Source: Ovis canadensis
Taxonomy: Eukaryota > Chordata > Mammalia > Artiodactyla > Bovidae
DNA length: 64,000 nucleotides
Assembly (NCBI RefSeq): GCF_042477335.2
Contig: NC_091256.1
Location: 45,773,001-45,837,000 of the forward strand
Direction: 5' to 3'
How positions within the stretch are numbered: position 1 is the stretch's first letter; each line of letters begins with the position of its first letter. A model generated the notes under the pieces. That model made no database searches. It saw nothing but the letters and a program-made list of their open reading frames with translations, and had not been told where the DNA came from. Positions 33,208 through 64,000 of the stretch are shown here, one piece after another. The position numbers and the translations under genes were made by a program.

Positions 33208-33729
33208 CTAGAAAGTTTGGCTTTGCAGGTCCTGAACCTTTGACTCCTGGACATCATCCAAGGGTTCTCTTTCTTGATTAACTGTCAATTGGTTTCAAGC
33301 AATTCAAAGAGACGAAAAAAGAAAAAATTGTGGTTTCAATGCAATTTTATATCTGTTCCTACTCTTCTATCATGATCTATAACAATGATACACCTTTAAT
33401 TTGAAAACATATGTTATCAATGCAAAAGACTAGAAGAGCCTGAATGTAAACAATAAAAATTCGGAAATCACCTATGACTATGGACATCTTCAACACTATA
33501 TTTAAAAACAAGAGTTCTTAGTGTACTTACCTATTCAGAAGAGAAAGGAAACTGTACAGACCACAAGACAAGTTAGACGAACTGAGTAATTATCAGGGTT
33601 GGTTTTTTTTTTATATATAATTATTATTTCATTCTCTGTTTTCTAAAATTTCTATACGGAAGATGTAACCTGGAACAGATGAAAATAGAGCAAATAGAAC
33701 ATGTATTATGTGATTACATGGTAGATAAA

Positions 33730-33803
33730 TGACCCAGGGATCGAACTCGGGTCTACCACATTGCAGGCAGATTCTTTCCTATCTGAGCCACCAGGATGTT
33801 CCA
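33730..33803 (-). mobile_element. Bov-tA SINE head fragment
   Basis: Only the reversed tRNA-like head remains: GACCCAGGGATCGAACTCGG, CATTGCAGGCAGATTCTTTC, TATCTGAGCCACCAGG. Confidence 0.8.
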
Positions 33804-34178
33804 CATAAATGAATAAGTAAATTCTTCTCTCTACTCTACGCCACTAACCAAATACAGACTCACTAGACATTAGCCCTCTGTTAGCCACAGTAACACAGGA
33901 AAACTACTCCTGTCTTCTTTGAACAACGAAACTACTGGTTCAACAAACCACGAACTCTCTTTCCCATCATTCCTTTCCCTTAAGCTTCCCAGGAATCCTA
34001 GGGCTCAAGAGGAGGCAGTTAAGCCCGCCCCCTCACGCTTCCCTGGTCATTGGCCGTTGGTCCCGCCAGCTAGGTTTTGAGGCTGTTGATTGGATACGAG
34101 TGGGGACCGTGGGCGTTCTGACAGCCTGTGTGGAGGCGTGGCCATAACGCCCGGAAGCTCTACCAAGGCCGCCGCGCT

Positions 34179-58708
<24,530 letters not shown>

Positions 58709-58712
58709 TTTA

Positions 58713-58753
58713 AATAAATTTATAATAAAAATGATTATGTCATATAAAATAAA
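58713..58753 (+). terminator. FH: FH polyadenylation signals
   Basis: AATAAA occurs at 58713-58718, 58724-58729 and 58748-58753, beginning only five bases after the stop codon. The third leaves room for a cleavage site near 58770. Another AATAAA lies at 58902-58907 in the duplicated unit. Which one is used cannot be told from sequence. Confidence 0.75.
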
Positions 58754-58780
58754 AAGTGATACAGACTCCTTATGTTTCTT

Positions 58781-58960
58781 AAACAAAAATGGATAAATGT
58801 GAAGGAAAATTGCTATTGAACTTGACTGTCTAGCAGAGCAGTTTGGTCAGTGTATAAAACCCCAGGACATGCTAGATCCAAAATGAATTTTAAAAGTGTC
58901 AAATAAAATCACTAAATTGTATAAAATCAAAAGGAAAACAGACTTATTTTTCTTTTATCT
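58781..58960 (+). pseudogene. Decayed tandem copy of FH exon 10 plus 3' UTR
   Basis: This segment aligns collinearly with 58601-58780. Shared blocks include ACAAAAATGGAT, TTGCTATTGAACTTG, GCAGAGCAGTTTG, GACATGCT and the end GATCCAAAATGA against GGTCCAAAATGA; after the stop the two also align through the AT-rich UTR to AACAGAC and ACAGAC, then TTATNTTTCTT. By eye about four positions in five agree. The copy has several stops (TAA right after ATGGA) and indels and no acceptor of its own, so it cannot code. It supplies an extra AATAAA. Confidence 0.85.
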
Positions 58961-59654
58961 TAGTTGACACAGTTGAATCTGTGCTTTTTGTGTATGGGGT
59001 TCATCATTTCAGATGTTTTGTAAGAGGCACATGAATTTTTAGAGTTTTCATTTTTTCAGTTGGTGGTGTTTTAAACAAATTTTCCTGTAGTAAAAAAAGT
59101 ACCTGTGAGCTCATTCCCAAGGTATGTGTTCAGACATCTTTTATTTTCCTGTAATTTGGGAGCATAAGCTGACCGAGCTTTTGCCCTCCTAAGTGAGAAT
59201 GTGAGTCTGTGTGCGTGTGTGTGCATGCACATATATATAAGGTAACAGGCTGGATTAACAAAATTAAGAAATACACCTATGTGCTAATTGCACAGATACA
59301 CACACACCTCCTGTTCTTATTTGAATTATCGTAGAAAGACTGAAAAGACTATGAGTCAAAAACTATAGGACATGGATTAGATTAGAAAGGACAAGGGGTG
59401 CAAGCAGGAAGCTTGGAAATAAAGGGAGGCTGTCATGAAAGAGAGTCTTGCCCATCATCTCTCTGCAAGAGTGCGAGGATTTTTCCATAGGTAGCTTCAA
59501 CCTCAGGGAATTTTGACTTAGCAGTTCTAGGGAGATCCAGGTTAAGTTGATTTGAGCTTGAAACTGAAGGCTTCATTTAAAATAGACCCAACCTCAATTA
59601 TGTAGGGAGTTGGAGCAATTTGGTTTGTTTTTTTTTCCCCTTCAGCATGTATAG

Positions 59655-59815
59655 AGTCCTGAGTTCTATCCCTGGGTTGGGAAGATTCTGTGGAGGAGGG
59701 CACAGCAGCCCACTTGAGTATTCTTGCCTGTAGAATTCCATGGACAGAGGAGCCTGGTGGGCTACAGTCTGTGGGGTCAAAGAGTCAGACATGACTGAGC
59801 AACCAAGTACACACA
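59655..59815 (+). mobile_element. Bov-tA SINE, head degraded
   Basis: Sense copy starting at GAGTTCTATCCCTGGGTTGG, with body and TGACTGAGCAACCAAGTAC end followed by a short (AC)n. Confidence 0.9.
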
Positions 59816-60654
59816 CATGTATACAGTATTACGAAGACCCACTACTTAAAGCATCTTGTCTGTAAGTAGTATTGTATCAAGTATCTTTAAAAAACAATGG
59901 ATACTTAACCTTGATATGTATTTCTTAGAAAAACCATCTTATTAATACCAACTCCCCAGTGGTATTTAGAGGATAGCATAGATGGCATTTAAAAGCATAA
60001 TTAAAATTCTAATGTTAATATGCCAATTGTATCTCAATTTTTAAAAGTTGTAGAAGCATTGTGATGAAAAAATGAAATTACATTCTTATAACTAATTTCT
60101 TAGGCCTGAGTGGGTATTCTTTTCATTACTGTGAAAGGGATTTCAAACCGTTTAATGGAAGTGTTGAGCCCATAGATTCTTTTAGCCCATGCTGCATTGT
60201 TCTCAGCAGTGTTTTTCACATGTTGATGATGATGTTATGCTTGTACAGTTTGATTTCCTACAGCCTATATTGTTTAAAATGAAAGATTTTTATTGGAAAA
60301 AAAAAACCAAAATCAGATTGTACCCGTAACTCAATAACCAGACTGGCAACTGAATGCTATTTTGCCTTAGCAGACATCCTCAATCTAAACAGGCTGATAT
60401 TTGAGGGCTCAATGAGAAACATAACCACTTATGTAATAAAGATAACAGCAGATCAAGTTTGTAGCCTCCAACAGTCTCTGTATGGCTGTCTACTATATGC
60501 TAGCATATTATGAGCCATCATTGAAACCTTTGAGCTGAAACCTTTGCGTGATGTTAGTGAAGTTTAAAACACTAGACTTTCTGATAAAATCCTAAATAAG
60601 GGTCTTAGAATTCTCTGTGAGAAGGTTGTGCTGAAAATCAACTTCAGGATTTGT

Positions 60655-60860
60655 ACACTTGGGACAGTGTTGTCTCACAAGACATTTGGTAGTGTCCAGA
60701 GAAATTTTTGGTTACAACTGAGAAAGGTGCTACTGGTATCTAGTAGGTGAAAGAGATAACTGCTGAACATCCTGTAATACACAGGACAAACCCCAAAATC
60801 CCCAAGGGACTTTCCACTCCCCAGATGTCACTAGTGGTGAAACTGAGAAACTTAAACCCC
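60655..60860. mobile_element. DNA-transposon relic (MER type)
   Basis: The order AGTGTCCAGAGAAATTTTTG, GGTTACAACTGAGAAAGGTG, CTACTGGTATCTAGTAGGTG, GCTGAACATCCTGTAATACA and CAGGACAAACCCC is a familiar mammalian nonautonomous DNA-transposon sequence. I do not fix the family. Confidence 0.55.
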
Positions 60861-61860
60861 AGAGCTATTATTTCTGGAGATGCTCACCATTCATTTAGGC
60901 TTCACTGCTTGTGTATGTGTATATGTTGGCATCACAGAGACTTTATTAAACCATGAGGTATCTCAGATATGAGCATGAACAGAAAAGTGTTAATGAACCA
61001 CTAACTGATCACAGTGCTCACTCCTTGGAATGACCTACTCCCAGCAGGGTGTCCAAGAGTTTGTGCTGGATAACCATGATGGTGGAGGAGTGGTAGTCAA
61101 GAATTTACAAAAATGCCAAATAAAAATGTCTTAAGGTGGAGACAAAATCAATCCATTGATCCTGGTTAGCAGGTATATAGAATGACAGGCAAACAAATTT
61201 CAAGCGAAAAAAGTCATGGGACTTAAGGACTGATTAGACTGAAACGACACCAAACTTGCCACGCAGACACAAAAGGGAAGTTCATAGAAAGCCACGGGCC
61301 AGAAAAAAATATGCTTTCACAAGAACTTATGAGGATATTTCATACCCAAGTATATTTTAAAGATCATGCTTCAGTATGGCTATGTTATTTGTCTTGCACT
61401 GTTCTTTTGCCTTGTACCAGCAAGAAGTATTTGAGAGACAAGTTTAATGTTTTTTTAAAAGATATTTAAAAGATTAAAACTTCTTGATAAGGTAAAATGA
61501 ATTGTTTTGTTTTGTTTTTTTAAAGCAAATTCATTAAATTGGCCATTTAGCAACTGTCTTTCAGCAACTAACCTAGCGCTGCTTCCATCTGGAATCTGAG
61601 TGAGATAAAAGAAGCTGCTGGTCACTGTCTGCCATTTGTGATGCCAAGAAGCAAAGAGTCAAGACCACAATACAACTGTGTGAAGCCAGGCAGTTGAGGA
61701 CATTGTCTTGGTATCTTCTGATTAACCTGAGATACTGGCTGACACTTGACGCTGTTCTTCAGAGCTTCCACAAAAGACAATTATGGCTGTCCAGCCACAG
61801 GGCAGGGTGCTGAGTACCAAAAGAGTTCATTAAGATCTATTTGCTGTATTAGCATCAAAC

Positions 61861-62070
61861 GTGTTGTTTAGTCGATAAGTTGTGTCTGACTCTTTTGCGA
61901 CCCCATGGACTGTAGACCACCGAGCACCTCTGTCCATGGGATTTCCCAGGCAAGAATACTGGAATGTGTTGCCATTTCGTCCTCCAGGGGATCTTCCGAC
62001 CCAGGGATCAAACCAGTGTCTGCTGCATTGGCAGGCAGATGCTTTACCACTGAACTACCTGGGAAGCCCC
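61861..62070 (-). mobile_element. Bov-tA SINE with target duplication
   Basis: Full antisense-orientation copy (GTGTTGTTTAGTCGATAAGT to CCACTGAACTACCTGGGAAG). Flanked by AGCATCAAAC (61851-61860) and AGCATCAGAC (62071-62080), one mismatch in ten. Confidence 0.94.
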
Positions 62071-63059
62071 AGCATCAGACATACTCATTGATAAACCTAT
62101 GGGGTCCAGGATTGAGAAGACCTCTGTCTCTAGTATTAAGGGGTAGAAGATAATGAAATATGTTTCCTATATAAAGCACTACTCTAATAGGTGAGCCTTC
62201 TCTTTAAGAATTTGTGATGAAGTGTGCTTATTTTTTGCCTCAGTCAGATGAGAAAGGGATTTAGAATGAAGAATTTTCAATGGAAACTACTCATTTTCAT
62301 CAATAATTTGGGGCTATTCATATCAAGACATTTAAACAAAGGAAATCTGAAGCTGTAGAAGAGAATGGCCAAGCAAGAGGCAGAAGGAAAATGAGAAGTA
62401 ACCACTGAAGTAGATAGATGTGGTCATGGAGGTTAAATTGGAGTGGCTCCTAGATACTAAGGTGGAGAAGGGGGAAGCTGGTAAATCCAGTGCAGTTCAG
62501 CTTCACCTCTGCTGCCCACTAGTCATGTTCCTGGCCACCACTTTATGTCTATAAACCCATTTCCTTATCCTTAAAATGGAGTTACTGATAACATTGCATA
62601 CTTATAAAGTACCAAGTGCAATCCCTGCCTCAATTATCTTTTTCAGTCCGCCCCCCCCACTCCCTGAAGAGAATGGACAAAATTACTAAATACCTAACAG
62701 ATTTTAGAGGTAAAATTGGATTAGCCATTTTTTCCTTCAGGAAGACTGCTCAACCACATAAGTTAATAATATCCAAGCTGGAGAATTCTGTGTTCCAGTA
62801 CAAAAGAAGGTGCTAAAATAATTAAAATTGTATAATTAAAACTTTCATTGACTGCAATTTTATCATATTGATGGATCTATTAATCAGGCTACTCAAACTT
62901 TAATTTTGAAGATTTTCCCCCCAAATACCCAAAACACAGGTGTATATGTGTACATTAAAAGGCAAAAAATTTTAAACTATTACCTGAACATTAAAAGTGA
63001 GAGAAGCAAAAAAAAAAGTGAGAGAAGCAAAGTTAACATCAGCATCATGACTGGGTGAG

Positions 63060-63775
63060 ACACTCATCTCTCCCCTTCAATCTACAACCAGCAAAACACT
63101 GACAATGAAGGTTCCTCTGCTCAACACATGGGACCCTGGAGAATTCCGCATACCTGTACATCTGAAAGTGGGTAAACTGGAACTCATAGAGGAGAGGGAA
63201 CCTGGAGACAGCAGAGGCAGTGCCTGCAATCTTGGCCCTCTGATTGCAGCAGCTCGGCCTGCCATCCCAGAGAACCCGGGAGCAGCAAGGGAAACCACAC
63301 ACCACTCTGGCCTCTCAGCTACAGTAGCGCCCACAGTCAGATAGATAGCGGGGCAGCAGTGGAAGTGAAACGTGCCTCCAAGAATCTGGTCCCCTGCTGC
63401 TTTCCCACACCAGTGCAGCCCATGAACCTGACATGGCAGAAGGGGCCGCAACCCAGGCACCTCCAACCCTCCACTCCCTGTGGTGGCTGAGCCTGTGGCT
63501 CAATAAATGGCTAATGTGACTTTAGTGCCCAATGTCCTGGTACCCCTGGCAGTGATGACAGAGAAAACAGCAGCAGCAGGGCACAAGTGACCCTGGAGCA
63601 GAAGCAGCGACCATGGGGATACTGGGCATCAACTCTAAGCAGAGACAGTGGGTGGAAAAATGCTGCTTTTCAAATACAAGTAGCACAGGCAAAAGAAACC
63701 GAACACTTGTGCTATAGCACCACCTTCTGGAAAACTCAAGAAAGGCCTCTAATTTTTGACCTGTTGAATCCTTGA
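63060..63775 (+). mobile_element. Possible L1 5' UTR fragment
   Basis: A stretch clearly richer in G and C than its surroundings, ending in ATAGCACCACCTTCTGGAAA and ACTCAAG, which resembles the CACCACCTGCTGGAAAATTC-type block of artiodactyl L1 5' UTRs. Open frames on both strands here have no recognisable domains. The call rests on this one block and general composition. Confidence 0.4.
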
Positions 63776-63782
63776 GTGTGTG

Positions 63783-63990
63783 TGTGCTCAGTCGCTCAGT
63801 TGTGTCCTATTCTTTGCAACCCCACGGGCTGTAGGCCACCAGGCTCCTCTGTCCATGGGATTTCCCAGGCAAGAATACTGGAGAGGGTAGCCATTCCCTT
63901 CTCCAGGGAATCTTCCTGACCCAGGGATTGAACTCAAGTCTCCTGCATTGCAGGCAGATTCTCTACCCTCTGAGCCACCTGGGGTGCCCA
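63783..63990 (-). mobile_element. Bov-tA SINE
   Basis: Reverse-orientation full copy from GTGTGCTCAGTCGCTCAGTT to TCTACCCTCTGAGCCACCTG, at the right window edge. Confidence 0.92.
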
Positions 63991-64000
63991 ATAGGAACAT

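Larger units (their letters stand above)
16954..33989. other. KMO-FH intergenic region
   Basis: The gap between the divergent KMO and FH first exons. The KMO 5' UTR and promoter must lie just right of 16953, but I see no convincing TATA box or CpG island there, so no transcription start is called. Repeats fill most of the interval and are listed separately. Stretches at about 16960-17700, 22240-23850, 25660-26390, 26910-27985, 28115-28430, 31070-31340 and 33210-33725 are non-coding by eye and show nothing I can assign. Confidence 0.6.
58961..64000. other. FH downstream region
   Basis: No gene recognised. It contains three Bov-tA copies, a DNA-transposon relic and an L1 5' UTR-like stretch, listed separately. 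58961-59650, 59820-60650, 60870-61850 and 62085-63050 are non-coding by eye and show nothing I can assign. Confidence 0.6.

Noticed and set aside
34128..34178. A possible 17-codon N-terminal extension of FH
   Set aside because: The upstream in-frame codon is GTG, not ATG, and an in-frame TGA lies at 34119-34121, so the first in-frame ATG is 34179.
58782..58908. An alternative functional FH terminal exon
   Set aside because: The duplicated unit has stop codons soon after the ATGGA block, indels and no acceptor site, so it cannot encode an alternative C-terminus.
61560..61800. A possible processed pseudogene upstream of the SINE at 61861
   Set aside because: The stretch has mRNA-like composition but no frame, poly-A tail or flanking duplication that I can support.

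Overview
This is vertebrate nuclear DNA from a ruminant, almost certainly a bovid such as cattle. The evidence is the dense population of ruminant-specific retroposons (Bov-tA and Bov-A2 SINEs, many 5'-truncated BovB/RTE LINEs whose tails run CTGAA-CTGAA or, reversed, TTCAG-TTCAG, and artiodactyl L1 tails) around a mammalian-type gene with ten small exons and GT-AG introns. I cannot tell Bos from other bovids by eye. No prokaryotic operon, CRISPR array, phage or plasmid system is present.

Layout. 1-16899 (minus strand) is read as the first intron of KMO (kynurenine 3-monooxygenase); only the first coding exon, 16900-16953, is recognised, and the rest of the gene should lie beyond the left edge. 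16954 to about 34000 is the KMO-FH intergenic space, mostly repeats: L1 pieces, one well-preserved truncated L1 with target-site duplication, a BovB that split an older Bov-A2, and a solo LTR. 33990-34700 is a GC- and CpG-rich island carrying the FH promoter and exon 1. 34179-58708 (plus strand) is the complete coding part of FH (fumarate hydratase): ten exons totalling 1533 coding bases (510 residues plus stop), every junction canonical and frame-consistent. 58710-64000 is downstream sequence with a decayed tandem copy of the last FH exon and scattered repeats; no further gene was recognised.

How the genes relate. FH and KMO are divergently arranged about 17 kb apart, as I recall for human 1q43, so the synteny supports both calls. 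FH encodes the TCA-cycle fumarase with an N-terminal mitochondrial presequence and a second Met at codon 44, the last codon of exon 1. KMO encodes a mitochondrial outer-membrane flavoprotein of tryptophan catabolism. They are not a functional unit.

The most interesting observations are structural: a tandem duplication of the FH terminal exon with its own AATAAA, a SINE lying about 14 bases into the FH intron 7 donor, a U2 snRNA 5'-end fragment fused to a SINE, nested and repeated-target SINE/LINE insertions, mariner-type hairpin elements, and several short tandem duplications. I did not find a novel biological system in this window.
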